From: CAVZXS01 sp963779325
GTDB taxonomy: Bacteria > Bacteroidota > Bacteroidia > Chitinophagales > Chitinophagaceae
Reading direction: 5' to 3'
Assembly (NCBI GenBank): GCA_963779325.1
Contig: CAVZXS010000025.1
Span: forward strand, 124,001-188,000
Length of the DNA stretch: 64,000 nt
The notes beneath the pieces are model-generated. The model saw only the letters and a program-made list of their open reading frames with translations. It was not told where the DNA came from and made no database searches. The number at the start of each line of letters is the position of its first letter. The first letter of the stretch is position 1. The position numbers and the translations under genes were made by a program. This document shows positions 9,462-17,547 of the stretch, in pieces.

Positions 9462-11255
9462 TATCTCTTCCTTACTCAACACACACTCCGCTACGCCTCT
9501 TCCCTGCGGTACCATCGGGAATACATTGTTCTCTTTACCTACCATTACTTCCAGCAAATAACTTTGCGGATGCTCAATCATTTTCTTTAATGCTTTTTTT
9601 AGTTCTTCACGTTTCGAAATTTTTTGCCCCTCAATACCGTAACCTTTCGCTACCATTACAAAATCAGGACTTTGAATATCTACAAACGAATATCTTTTTT
9701 CATGAAACAACTGTTGCCATTGACGTACCATTCCCAAGAACTGATTATTGAGAATTAAAATTTTTACATTGGGCTTGAACTGCATGATGGTGCCAAGCTC
9801 CTGCAATGTCATCTGAAAACCGCCGTCGCCGATGATGGCTATTACCGTACGATTGGGGTCACCGTAAGCAGCGCCGATAGCGGCGGGTAAAGCATAACCC
9901 ATAGTACCCAATCCGCCGCTGGTGATATTGCTTTTTGTTTGATTCATTTTTGCATAACGGCAAGCCACCATCTGGTGCTGACCTACATCCGTTACAATAA
10001 TTGCATCGCCATTCGTTAATTCATTTACTGCAGCTATTACTTCACCCATAGATAATATTTCGTCGGCAGGATTCATCTCCGGTTGAATGCATAGTTTTTC
10101 TTCTTTGGCCATACACTCGGTAAACTTTTGCAACCACTGCGGATAAACTTTTGTTTCTATCAATTCGGTAAGCATGGGTAAAGTTTCTTTACAATCGCCC
10201 CATACCGGCACGGTTGCTTTTACATTTTTATCAATCTCCGCGGGGTCAATATCCAAATGAATAACTTTTGCCTGCTTTGCATATTTATCTAATCGCCCTG
10301 TAACACGATCATCGAAACGCATACCGACTGCGATCAATACATCACATTCGTTGGTTAATAAATTAGGTCCGTAATTGCCGTGCATGCCCAACATGCCAAC
10401 CGCCAAAGGATGATTGGTAGGAATGGCACTCATACCCATGATGGTCCATGCAGAAGGAATGCCCGCTTTCTCAATAAATTTTTTAAATTCTTTTTCTGCT
10501 TTACCGAGTATAACGCCTTGTCCGAAAATTACAAAGGGTCTTTCCGCTTCATTAATAAGCTTCGCTGCTTCTTCAATATATTCTTTGCGTACTATCGGTT
10601 TGGGGCGGTAACTTCTTATGTGTTCACATTTTTTATAACCGGGGTAATCAAATTTTTGAAGTTGCGCATTTTTAGTAATGTCAATCAGCACAGGACCGGG
10701 TCTTCCGCTACCGGCAATATAAAATGCTTTGGCCAATACACCGGGAATTTCCGTAGCATCAGTTACCTGGTAATTCCATTTGGTAACAGGTGTCGTAATA
10801 TTTATTACATCGGTTTCCTGGAAAGCATCAGTACCGAGCAAGTGAGCGAATACTTGTCCCGTGATACAAACCATCGGTGTTGAATCAATCATTGCATCAG
10901 CCAAGCCGGTAACAAGATTAGTAGCACCGGGGCCACTGGTCGCAAACACGACACCTGTACGTCCGCTTGCTCTTGCATAACCCTGTGCTGCATGTGTAGC
11001 GCCTTGCTCGTGACGAACTAAAATATGTTGGAGCTTATCGTTGTAATCATACAACGCATCATAGATAGGCATGATAGCGCCGCCGGGATAACCGAAAATC
11101 GTTGTAACATTTTCTGCTATCAATGCTTCGAGTACAGCAACCGAACCTGAAACCCCCTCCGTCCCCTGAAGGGGGGACTTGGGAACACCCGAAGTTTGTT
11201 TCGAAGTTTCTTTTGCTTCGATTTTCTTTTTTTCTAATGTTGTTGCACTACTCAT
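9459..11255 (-). CDS. ilvB: Acetolactate synthase large (catalytic) subunit
   Basis: TPP- and FAD-dependent condensation of pyruvate to acetolactate, or with 2-oxobutanoate to acetohydroxybutyrate. 598 residues. The catalytic glutamate is in VRHEQGATHAAQGYARASG, the FAD region around MRFDDRVTGRLD, and the TPP/Mg motif GDGGFQMTLQELGTIMQF ... NNQFLGMVRQWQ. The N-terminal ~38 residues (leader plus the element peptide SPLQGTEGVSG) precede the family start at GSVAVLEALIAENV. It is 10 bp downstream of ilvD in the same operon. Confidence 0.96.
   Translation of the reverse strand: MSSATTLEKKKIEAKETSKQTSGVPKSPLQGTEGVSGSVAVLEALIAENVTTIFGYPGGAIMPIYDALYDYNDKLQHILVRHEQGATHAAQGYARASGRTGVVFATSGPGATNLVTGLADAMIDSTPMVCITGQVFAHLLGTDAFQETDVINITTPVTKWNYQVTDATEIPGVLAKAFYIAGSGRPGPVLIDITKNAQLQKFDYPGYKKCEHIRSYRPKPIVRKEYIEEAAKLINEAERPFVIFGQGVILGKAEKEFKKFIEKAGIPSAWTIMGMSAIPTNHPLAVGMLGMHGNYGPNLLTNECDVLIAVGMRFDDRVTGRLDKYAKQAKVIHLDIDPAEIDKNVKATVPVWGDCKETLPMLTELIETKVYPQWLQKFTECMAKEEKLCIQPEMNPADEILSMGEVIAAVNELTNGDAIIVTDVGQHQMVACRYAKMNQTKSNITSGGLGTMGYALPAAIGAAYGDPNRTVIAIIGDGGFQMTLQELGTIMQFKPNVKILILNNQFLGMVRQWQQLFHEKRYSFVDIQSPDFVMVAKGYGIEGQKISKREELKKALKKMIEHPQSYLLEVMVGKENNVFPMVPQGRGVAECVLSKEEI
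11150..11183 (-). repeat. GC-rich palindromic element, in frame in ilvB N-terminus
   Basis: ACCCCCTCCGTCCCCTGAAG then GGGGGACTT. It encodes KSPLQGTEGV. Confidence 0.85.
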
Positions 11256-11265
11256 AAAAATATTT

Positions 11266-13080
11266 TTATATTATATTAACCATTTCGGAAAGTTGGCCTT
11301 GTGCTTTGCCAAGCCCTTCCTTTGAAGGGGTTTGGGAGGCTGGTTCATCTGTTACACATCCCTCACTTGCATCCTTTACACACATTGCATATTTATATAA
11401 AACACCTCTTGTGACTTTTAATCCCGGTTGTTTCCAATTCTTTTTTCTCTCCGCAATTACTTCATCCGTTACCAATAAGGATATTGTATTCTTTGATACA
11501 TCAATTTCAATTACATCATCGTCCTCCACAAAAGCAATCAGCCCGCCATCAAATGCTTCGGGTGTAATATGGCCTACTACAAAACCATGCGTACCGCCGC
11601 TAAACCTTCCGTCGGTTATCAATGCTACATTTTTTCCGAGCCCTGCACCAATGATAGCCGAAGTAGGTTTCAACATTTCCGGCATACCCGGAGCGCCTTT
11701 GGGTCCTTCGTTTTTTATTACTACTACGTCGCCGGATTTTACAATTCCGTTTTGTATACCGGCAATTAATTTTTGTTCGCCGTCAAACACACGGGCGGGT
11801 CCTGTAAATTTTTCTCCTTCCTTTCCGCTGATTTTTGCTACACTTCCCTTAGCAGCCAAATTGCCGTACAATATTTGCAGGTGACCTGTTTTTTTAATCG
11901 GCGTTTCTAACGGAAGAATAATTTTTTGTTTATCAAAATTTAAATCAGGAACTGCTGCTAAATTCTCCGCAACGGTTTTACCGGTTACAGTTAAACAATC
12001 GCCGTGCAACAAACCTTTTCTCAATAAATATTTCATTACAGACGGTATACCGCCGTGTATATGCAAATCCTGCATTAAGTATTTTCCGCTTGGTTTAAAA
12101 TCGGCCAGTACAGGAACTCTGTCGCTGATGGATTGAAAATCATCTTGGGTTAAATCTACATTCACACTTTTTGCCATGGCAATTAAGTGTAACACGGCGT
12201 TGGTGCTTCCTCCAAGAATCATAATGACGGTAATGGCATTTTCAAATGCTTTACGTGTCATGATATCGGATGGCTTAATATCTTTTTCCAATAAATTTCG
12301 AATGGCTTTACCTGCATCAAGGCATTCTTTTTTCTTCTCTTCACTCAAAGCGGGGTTGGAAGAAGAAAAAGGTAAACTCATTCCCAACGCTTCAATGGCA
12401 CTTGCCATGGTATTGGCCGTGTACATACCGCCGCAAGCGCCGGCGCCGGGGCAGGAATGTTTGATTATTTCTTTAAAATCATTTTCATCTATTTGTCCTG
12501 CAATTTTTTTACCCAATGCTTCAAATGCAGAAATAATATTTAAGTCCTCGCCTTTGTAATGACCTGCAGCAATAGTACCGCCGTACAACATAATAGCGGG
12601 ACGATTTAACCTGCCCATGGCCATAATACTACCGGGCATATTTTTATCGCAGCCCGGAATGGCGATCAATCCGTCATAATAAAATCCGCCCATTACACTT
12701 TCAATACTGTCGGCAATTAAATCGCGACTTACCAGACTGTAACGCATACCGTCCGTACCGTTACTTATGCCATCACTGATACCGATGGTATTAAAAATAA
12801 GTCCTACCAAATCATTATCCCATACACCTTGCTTTACAATCTTTGCCAAATCATTCAGGTGCATATTACAAGTGTTGCCGTCGTAACCCATGCTGCAAAT
12901 GCCAACCTGCGGTTTTTTAAAATCATCATCCGTTAAACCAATGCCGTACAGCATGGCCTGCGCAGCAGGTTGTGTAACATCCTGTGTTAATACTTTGGAG
13001 TATTTATTTAAAGCCCTCTTACCCCCATCCCCTAAAGGGGGGTTCTGATGCTGACTTGCTATTTTTTTACTTTCACTCAT
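11266..13080 (-). CDS. ilvD: Dihydroxy-acid dehydratase
   Basis: Fe-S enzyme dehydrating dihydroxy acids to 2-keto acids, the last common step of valine/isoleucine synthesis. 604 residues. Cluster cysteines lie in IPGCDKNMPGSIM and SCPGAGACGGMYTANTM, and the C-terminal signature is GRFSGGTHGFVVGHITPEA. Palindromic elements are translated at both ends: NPPLGDGGKR near residues 13-22 and QTPSKEGLGK about 25 residues before the stop. The conserved core starts near NKYSKVLTQD. It is 10 bp upstream of ilvB. Confidence 0.96.
   Translation of the reverse strand: MSESKKIASQHQNPPLGDGGKRALNKYSKVLTQDVTQPAAQAMLYGIGLTDDDFKKPQVGICSMGYDGNTCNMHLNDLAKIVKQGVWDNDLVGLIFNTIGISDGISNGTDGMRYSLVSRDLIADSIESVMGGFYYDGLIAIPGCDKNMPGSIMAMGRLNRPAIMLYGGTIAAGHYKGEDLNIISAFEALGKKIAGQIDENDFKEIIKHSCPGAGACGGMYTANTMASAIEALGMSLPFSSSNPALSEEKKKECLDAGKAIRNLLEKDIKPSDIMTRKAFENAITVIMILGGSTNAVLHLIAMAKSVNVDLTQDDFQSISDRVPVLADFKPSGKYLMQDLHIHGGIPSVMKYLLRKGLLHGDCLTVTGKTVAENLAAVPDLNFDKQKIILPLETPIKKTGHLQILYGNLAAKGSVAKISGKEGEKFTGPARVFDGEQKLIAGIQNGIVKSGDVVVIKNEGPKGAPGMPEMLKPTSAIIGAGLGKNVALITDGRFSGGTHGFVVGHITPEAFDGGLIAFVEDDDVIEIDVSKNTISLLVTDEVIAERKKNWKQPGLKVTRGVLYKYAMCVKDASEGCVTDEPASQTPSKEGLGKAQGQLSEMVNII
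11309..11342 (-). repeat. Palindromic element, in frame in ilvD C-terminus
   Basis: AAGCCCTTCCTTTGAAGGGG then TTTGGGAGGCT. It encodes SQTPSKEGLGKA, in the opposite orientation to the N-terminal copy. Confidence 0.8.
13017..13046 (-). repeat. GC-rich palindromic element, in frame in ilvD N-terminus
   Basis: CCCCCATCCCCTAAAGGGGG plus GTTC. It encodes NPPLGDGGK. Confidence 0.87.
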
Positions 13081-13103
13081 TAAGAATTTTTTTCAACAAT
13101 TAA

Positions 13104-13180
13104 AACCACGGATAAATACACAGTGTAAGGTGTTACACCAAAGCTTTGTGCTTCTCCGTGTCCTCGTGTCTCTGTGGTTC
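13104..13180. repeat. CACGGA/TCCGTG imperfect palindrome (copy 2), overlapping the ilvE 3' end
   Basis: AACCACGGATAAATACACAG ... TCCGTGTCCTCGTGTCTCTG then TGGTT. It shares its right arm with 8369-8440. The ilvE stop and last ~16 codons lie inside it. Confidence 0.8.
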
Positions 13181-14092
13181 AAATAAATTTTCGATTACAA
13201 GATTTTTATATGCTGTTTGAATTTTTTTCGAAATCGTTTCATTCCATGATTTTGTAAACTTTACATCATCCAAACTTTCCCAGCCGATTATTTCCGCTGC
13301 CGTACCGCAATAAAAAGCGGCATCAGCTTTTTTCAATTCTTCCGTTGTAAATAATTTTTCTTCGACAGGTATATTTAGTTCATCGCATATTTCCAATACA
13401 GTAGCTCTTGTAATGCCGGGTAAAATATTTCCCAATGACGGTGTAAATAATTTCCCGTCTTTTTCATAAAATATATTAGCACCCGGTCCTTCTGCTACAA
13501 AATCATGCATGTCATTCAGCAGCGCTTCATCGTATCCTTTCGCTTTTGCCTCCTGGCTGGCCAAAATAGAATTTACATAATGCCCCGCAGCTTTGGCATG
13601 TATCTTAAATCCTTTCGGGTTGGGGCGTTGAAAAGAACTTGTCATTACACGTATCAGTTTATCGCCCAGAAACGGCGCCATTTCCCATGCTTCTATTACA
13701 ACAAATGATTTTTCATTTGTTGTAAAACTCATATTGGCGGGCGCATACACTACGGGGCGTATATAAGCATCCTGTAAATTATTTCTCTTCAATACTTCAT
13801 ACGCAGCATCAATTAATTCGGCTGCTGTCCATGTGTACGGCATATTCAATGCTTCGGCCGATTTTTTTAATCTTTCAAAATGTTCAACCTCCTTGAAGAT
13901 TTTTGTTTCGCCGATTATTGTTTTATACGAGCGAATGCCTTCAAACACACTATAGCCATAGTGCAGGCTTTGGCTGTAGAAATCCATTTTGGCCTCCGCA
14001 GCTTTTACAAATTCTCCGTTTAAATAGATTACCGTATCGTTATTATAATATGTCATGATGCTCCATCCCAAAGGGGAGTTTTTTTTATTCAA
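13133..14092 (-). CDS. ilvE: Branched-chain amino-acid aminotransferase
   Basis: Fold-type IV PLP transaminase, the final step of leucine, isoleucine and valine synthesis. PLP lysine in HAKAAGHYVNSILA; signature region EALLNDMHDFVAEGPGANIF and GNILPGITRATVLEI. Residues 1-12 (MNKKNSPLGWSI) are element-derived. The family-like start is the Met at 14056 (MTYYNNDTVIYLNGEF), so translation may start at either. The C-terminal tail EPQRHEDTEKHKALV is encoded by a CACGGA-type intergenic repeat and is not a normal family ending. It lies between leuB and ilvD in one transcription unit. Confidence 0.94.
   Translation of the reverse strand: MNKKNSPLGWSIMTYYNNDTVIYLNGEFVKAAEAKMDFYSQSLHYGYSVFEGIRSYKTIIGETKIFKEVEHFERLKKSAEALNMPYTWTAAELIDAAYEVLKRNNLQDAYIRPVVYAPANMSFTTNEKSFVVIEAWEMAPFLGDKLIRVMTSSFQRPNPKGFKIHAKAAGHYVNSILASQEAKAKGYDEALLNDMHDFVAEGPGANIFYEKDGKLFTPSLGNILPGITRATVLEICDELNIPVEEKLFTTEELKKADAAFYCGTAAEIIGWESLDDVKFTKSWNETISKKIQTAYKNLVIENLFEPQRHEDTEKHKALV
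14061..14080 (-). repeat. Short palindromic element at the ilvE start
   Basis: CTCCATCCCAAAGGGGAGTT. It encodes NSPLGW if the upstream Met is used; otherwise it lies in the mRNA leader. Confidence 0.75.
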
Positions 14093-14117
14093 TTTATTAT
14101 CGTTTTTAAACCTCTTC

Positions 14118-14152
14118 CTAAGCCCCTCCTCGGGAGGGGTTGGGGGAGGCCG
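14118..14152 (-). repeat. GC-rich palindromic element just after the leuB stop
   Basis: TAAGCCCCTCCTCGGGAGGG then GTTGGGGGAGGC, ending two bases before the leuB stop codon. Confidence 0.85.
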
Positions 14153-14153
14153 C

Positions 14154-15326
14154 CTATATTATCGTCGACTTCCTCAATTCTATATTTTCTTTATTCACTT
14201 TTCCTGAAATATTTTTTTCTATATAATCCACTATCAACTCGCCAACAGTAGTTGTAAAATAAAAATTTGCGGGGTCGATGTCTTTTGTCACAAATTTATT
14301 TTCGATAGTCCACTCTACGCCTTTCCTTACTAAATCAGCTTCTTCATTTAAATTAAAATGCTCCAGCATCATGGCGGCGGATAAAACGGATCCCAAAGGA
14401 TTGGCAATATCTTTGCCGGCTGCCTGCGGGTACGAACCGTGAATGGGTTCGAACAAAGCTGATTTATTTCCTACCGATGCGGAAGGCAATAAACCCAATG
14501 AGCCGCTGATAACGGAAGCTTCATCGCTGATAATATCACCAAACATATTTTCGGTAAGTATAATATCAAACTGTTTGGGGTTAAGAATAATTTGCATGGC
14601 CGCATTATCTACAAATAAAAAATCAACGGCTACATCAGGATATTGCGATGCAATTTCTTTTACCACTTTTCTCCAGAGTCTTGATGTTTCCAGTACGTTG
14701 GCTTTATCTACCAGTGTTAATTTTTTTCGGCGTTGCTGTGCGGCTTTAAATGCAAGGTGCGCAATGCGTTCAATTTCTTCGGTAGTATAAGTGCATTCGT
14801 CTATGGCCGACAAACCATCTTCTGACAATTCTTTTTTGCCAAAATAAATACCACCGGTCAGTTCGCGAAAGATGACAAAATCAACGCCTTCAATATTTTT
14901 TGTTTTTAACGGTGATAAATGATGCAACGAAGCGTAAGTAGTAACCGGGCGAATATTTGCATACAGTTGCAATGCTTTTCTCAATCCAAGCAGGCCTTGT
15001 TCGGGTCTTACTTTTGCTGCCGGGTCATTATCATATTTAGGATGACCGATAGCGCCGAAAAGAATAGCATCACTGTCCAGGCAGATATCAATTGTTTCAC
15101 CCGGAAGCGGCGTACCTGTTTTATCAATAGCGTCCGCGCCAAGTAAGCAATACTTATAATTAAATGAGTGACCGAATTGTTCTGCGACGGCATCCAGTAC
15201 TCTTACTGCCTGTTTGGTTACTTCAGGGCCAATTCCATCGCCTTCTATTACTGCAATGTTATACGTCATGCCGGTGCGGGCAATTTCATTGTTTGTAAGA
15301 TTATTATTTTCTTTACTTGTATTCAT
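14154..15326 (-). CDS. leuB: 3-isopropylmalate dehydrogenase
   Basis: NAD-dependent oxidative decarboxylation in leucine synthesis. 390 residues. The N-terminal motif is YNIAVIEGDGIGPEVTKQA, the catalytic Tyr/Lys region ELTGGIYFG and VDKANVLETSRLWRKVV, and the metal-binding aspartates lie in FVDNAAMQ and LTENMFGDIISDEAS. The first 19 residues precede the usual family start, and Met20 (MTYNIAVIEG) is a good alternative start. No palindromic element lies inside the protein. It is 44 bp downstream of leuD. Confidence 0.96.
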   Translation of the reverse strand: MNTSKENNNLTNNEIARTGMTYNIAVIEGDGIGPEVTKQAVRVLDAVAEQFGHSFNYKYCLLGADAIDKTGTPLPGETIDICLDSDAILFGAIGHPKYDNDPAAKVRPEQGLLGLRKALQLYANIRPVTTYASLHHLSPLKTKNIEGVDFVIFRELTGGIYFGKKELSEDGLSAIDECTYTTEEIERIAHLAFKAAQQRRKKLTLVDKANVLETSRLWRKVVKEIASQYPDVAVDFLFVDNAAMQIILNPKQFDIILTENMFGDIISDEASVISGSLGLLPSASVGNKSALFEPIHGSYPQAAGKDIANPLGSVLSAAMMLEHFNLNEEADLVRKGVEWTIENKFVTKDIDPANFYFTTTVGELIVDYIEKNISGKVNKENIELRKSTII

Positions 15327-15370
15327 TTCAATTATTACTTTTTGTTTTAGGGTATAACCGGATTTTTATT

Positions 15371-15988
15371 TCAGCGATTGCTGTTTTCGAATTCTTCTAT
15401 TTCAGTTTTAAGATTCAGCAAATAATCTATATCATCATAGCCGTTCAGCATACATTCTTTTTTATAAGGGTTTATTTCAAAAGTTTCGGCCCCCTCTAAA
15501 TCTCCTCCTGAGGAGGAGATTTTTGAAGAACCTGCTATTTTGATGGTTTGTTTTTCCAGATCAATTATCAATTCGGTTTCAGCATCTTGTTGAAATATTT
15601 TTTGTAAAAAATTATCTGAAACCGTTACCGGTAATAAGCCGTTATTCAGCGCATTGTTTTTAAAAATGTCAGCGAAGAAACTGCTTACTACCGCTTTAAA
15701 GCCATAGTCGGCAATGGCCCATGCCGCATGTTCTCTTGATGAACCGCAACCAAAATTTTTACCGGCTACTAATATTTCCCCTTTGTATTGCGGTTGATTC
15801 AAAACAAAATTGGTTTTAGATTTTGTTTCGTCGTCATTTTCATATCGCCAATCGCGAAATAAATTTTTACCAAAACCATCCCTTGTAGTCGCTTTTAAAA
15901 AACGAGCGGGAATGATTTGGTCAGTGTCAACATTTTCTTCGTTGAGCGGTACAAATCGACTTACCAGTGTTTTAAATGATTGACCCAT
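15371..15988 (-). CDS. leuD: 3-isopropylmalate dehydratase small subunit
   Basis: Swivelling domain partner of LeuC. 205 residues. N-terminal MGQSFKTLVSRFVPLNEENV then DTDQIIPARFLK, and the conserved AGKNFGCGSSREHAAWAI loop. A palindromic element is translated inside the C-terminal part as SKISSSGGDLEGAETF. It falls between the conserved IDLEKQTIKIAG and FEINPYKKECML segments, so it probably forms a surface loop. It is 24 bp downstream of leuC. Confidence 0.95.
   Translation of the reverse strand: MGQSFKTLVSRFVPLNEENVDTDQIIPARFLKATTRDGFGKNLFRDWRYENDDETKSKTNFVLNQPQYKGEILVAGKNFGCGSSREHAAWAIADYGFKAVVSSFFADIFKNNALNNGLLPVTVSDNFLQKIFQQDAETELIIDLEKQTIKIAGSSKISSSGGDLEGAETFEINPYKKECMLNGYDDIDYLLNLKTEIEEFENSNR
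15489..15523 (-). repeat. Palindromic element, in frame inside leuD
   Basis: GCCCCCTCTAAATCTCCTCC then TGAGGAGGAGATTTT: a CTCCTCC/GGAGGAG hairpin with a CCCCCTC arm. It encodes KISSSGGDLEGAE. Confidence 0.85.
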
Positions 15989-15989
15989 T

Positions 15990-16024
15990 TAATAATTATT
16001 AATTAATAATGATTAATTATTGCC
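15990..16024. repeat. AT-rich heptamer array between leuD and leuC
   Basis: Units TAATAAT, TATTAAT, TAATAAT, GATTAAT, TATTGCC. It overlaps the leuC stop. A near-identical array is at 46700-46734. Confidence 0.6.
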
Positions 16025-17416
16025 TGCTAACATCTCTCTCACATCCGTTACATACCCCGTTATAGCCGCCGCTGCCGCAGTTAATGGACTCGCCAATAAT
16101 GTTCTTGCGCCGGCACCCTGTCTTCCTTCAAAATTTCTGTTGCTGGTACTGATACAATATTTGCCGGCGGGAATTTTATCTTCATTCATTCCAAGGCAAG
16201 CGCTGCATCCGGGCTGGCGTAATTGAAATCCCGCTTCTGTAAAAATTTTATCAATACCTTCTTCAATCGCCTGTTGCTCTACCTGTTTACTGCCGGGCAC
16301 TATCCATACTTCTACATCAGCAGCTTTCTTTTTTCCTTTTACAAAAGAGGCTACCATTCTTAAATCTTCTATGCGGCTGTTGGTACAACTGCCTATAAAA
16401 ACATAATCTATTTTTTGTCCTTTGATGGCCGCGCCGGCTTGCAGACCCATATATTGCATGGCTTTTGCAAAAGATGATTTTTCGTTTTCATTCATCATCC
16501 GGTCCGACGGAATCGTTTCATTGATACCGATACCCATGCCGGGGTTGGTTCCGTAAGTTATCATCGGTGTTATATCAACAGCATCAAAAGAAATTTCTTT
16601 ATCAAATACCGCATCTGCGTCTGAAAATAATTGTTTCCAGTTAGCAACGGCCTTATCAAAATCTTCAGGCGCAAATGTTCTGTTTTTGATATATGCAAAA
16701 GTTGTCTCATCCGGCGCTATCAATCCGCAACGGGCGCCCATTTCTATACTCATATTGCAAATCGTCATTCGGGCTTCCATACTTAAATTGCGAATGGCCG
16801 AACCGGCAAACTCTACCGCATGGCCGGTAGCGCCGCTTGCAGAAATTTTTGAAAGGATATACAGCACAATATCTTTTGATACAACTCCTTTATTTAATTC
16901 TCCTTCTACATTTATGCGCATCAGTTTGGGTTTGGTATGCAATAAGCATTGCGTTGCAAAAACCATTTCTACTTCGCTGGTGCCAATACCAAAAGCGATG
17001 CTGCCAAATGCACCGTGTGTACTTGTATGGCTGTCGCCGCATACAATGGTCATACCGGGTTGGGTAATGCCCAGCTCGGGACCTATTACATGCACGATGC
17101 CCTGGTACTTATGTCCCAAACCGTACAACTCGATATTATGCGCCGAGCAATTTTTTATCAGTGCTTCCACCTGCAGTCTTGATAGTTCTTCTTTTATAGG
17201 TAAATGCTGATTCAATGTGGGTACATTGTGATCAGCCGTAGCAACGGTCTGTCGGGGGCGAAAAACTTTTAAACCTCTTTTTTCAATACCGGCAAATGCT
17301 TGCGGGCTGGTTACTTCATGAATAAAATGTTTATCGATATATAAAACGGAAGGTCCGCCATCAATGGTTTTGATGATGTGCTTATTCCAGATTTTTTCAA
17401 ATAATGTGATACCCAT
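16013..17416 (-). CDS. leuC: 3-isopropylmalate dehydratase large subunit
   Basis: Aconitase-family isomerase of leucine synthesis, working with LeuD. 467 residues, full length. The 4Fe-4S ligands are in FIGSCTNSRIEDL and QPGCSACLGMNEDKI. Substrate and active-site segments include VCGDSHTSTHGAFGSIAFG. No palindromic element is present. A terminator-like hairpin separates it from leuA upstream, which may set leuA apart from the rest of the cluster. Confidence 0.97.
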   Translation of the reverse strand: MGITLFEKIWNKHIIKTIDGGPSVLYIDKHFIHEVTSPQAFAGIEKRGLKVFRPRQTVATADHNVPTLNQHLPIKEELSRLQVEALIKNCSAHNIELYGLGHKYQGIVHVIGPELGITQPGMTIVCGDSHTSTHGAFGSIAFGIGTSEVEMVFATQCLLHTKPKLMRINVEGELNKGVVSKDIVLYILSKISASGATGHAVEFAGSAIRNLSMEARMTICNMSIEMGARCGLIAPDETTFAYIKNRTFAPEDFDKAVANWKQLFSDADAVFDKEISFDAVDITPMITYGTNPGMGIGINETIPSDRMMNENEKSSFAKAMQYMGLQAGAAIKGQKIDYVFIGSCTNSRIEDLRMVASFVKGKKKAADVEVWIVPGSKQVEQQAIEEGIDKIFTEAGFQLRQPGCSACLGMNEDKIPAGKYCISTSNRNFEGRQGAGARTLLASPLTAAAAAITGYVTDVREMLAGNN

Positions 17417-17471
17417 TAATTCAATTATATTTTTGAAAATTTACTACCCGGTCATTCAGTCTCAAAAAAAA

Positions 17472-17525
17472 GATAGTGTTTTAAAAAAAGCATGGCGTAG
17501 AAACGCCACGCATACCAAAACTATC
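17472..17525 (-). terminator. Intrinsic-terminator-like hairpin between leuA and leuC
   Basis: On the minus strand GCGTGGCG-TTTCTA-CGCCATGC is followed by TTTTTTT. An outer GATAGT/ACTATC pairing encloses it. It could end most leuA transcripts or act as an attenuator before leuCDB. Confidence 0.65.
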
Positions 17526-17547
17526 AGCTCATGAGAAAAAATTATTA

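Noticed and set aside
15990..16024. AT-rich palindrome as an operator shared by the leu and arg clusters (also at 46700)
   Set aside because: Both sites are inside operons at gene junctions and break down into 7-bp units, matching the dispersed heptamer class better than an operator.
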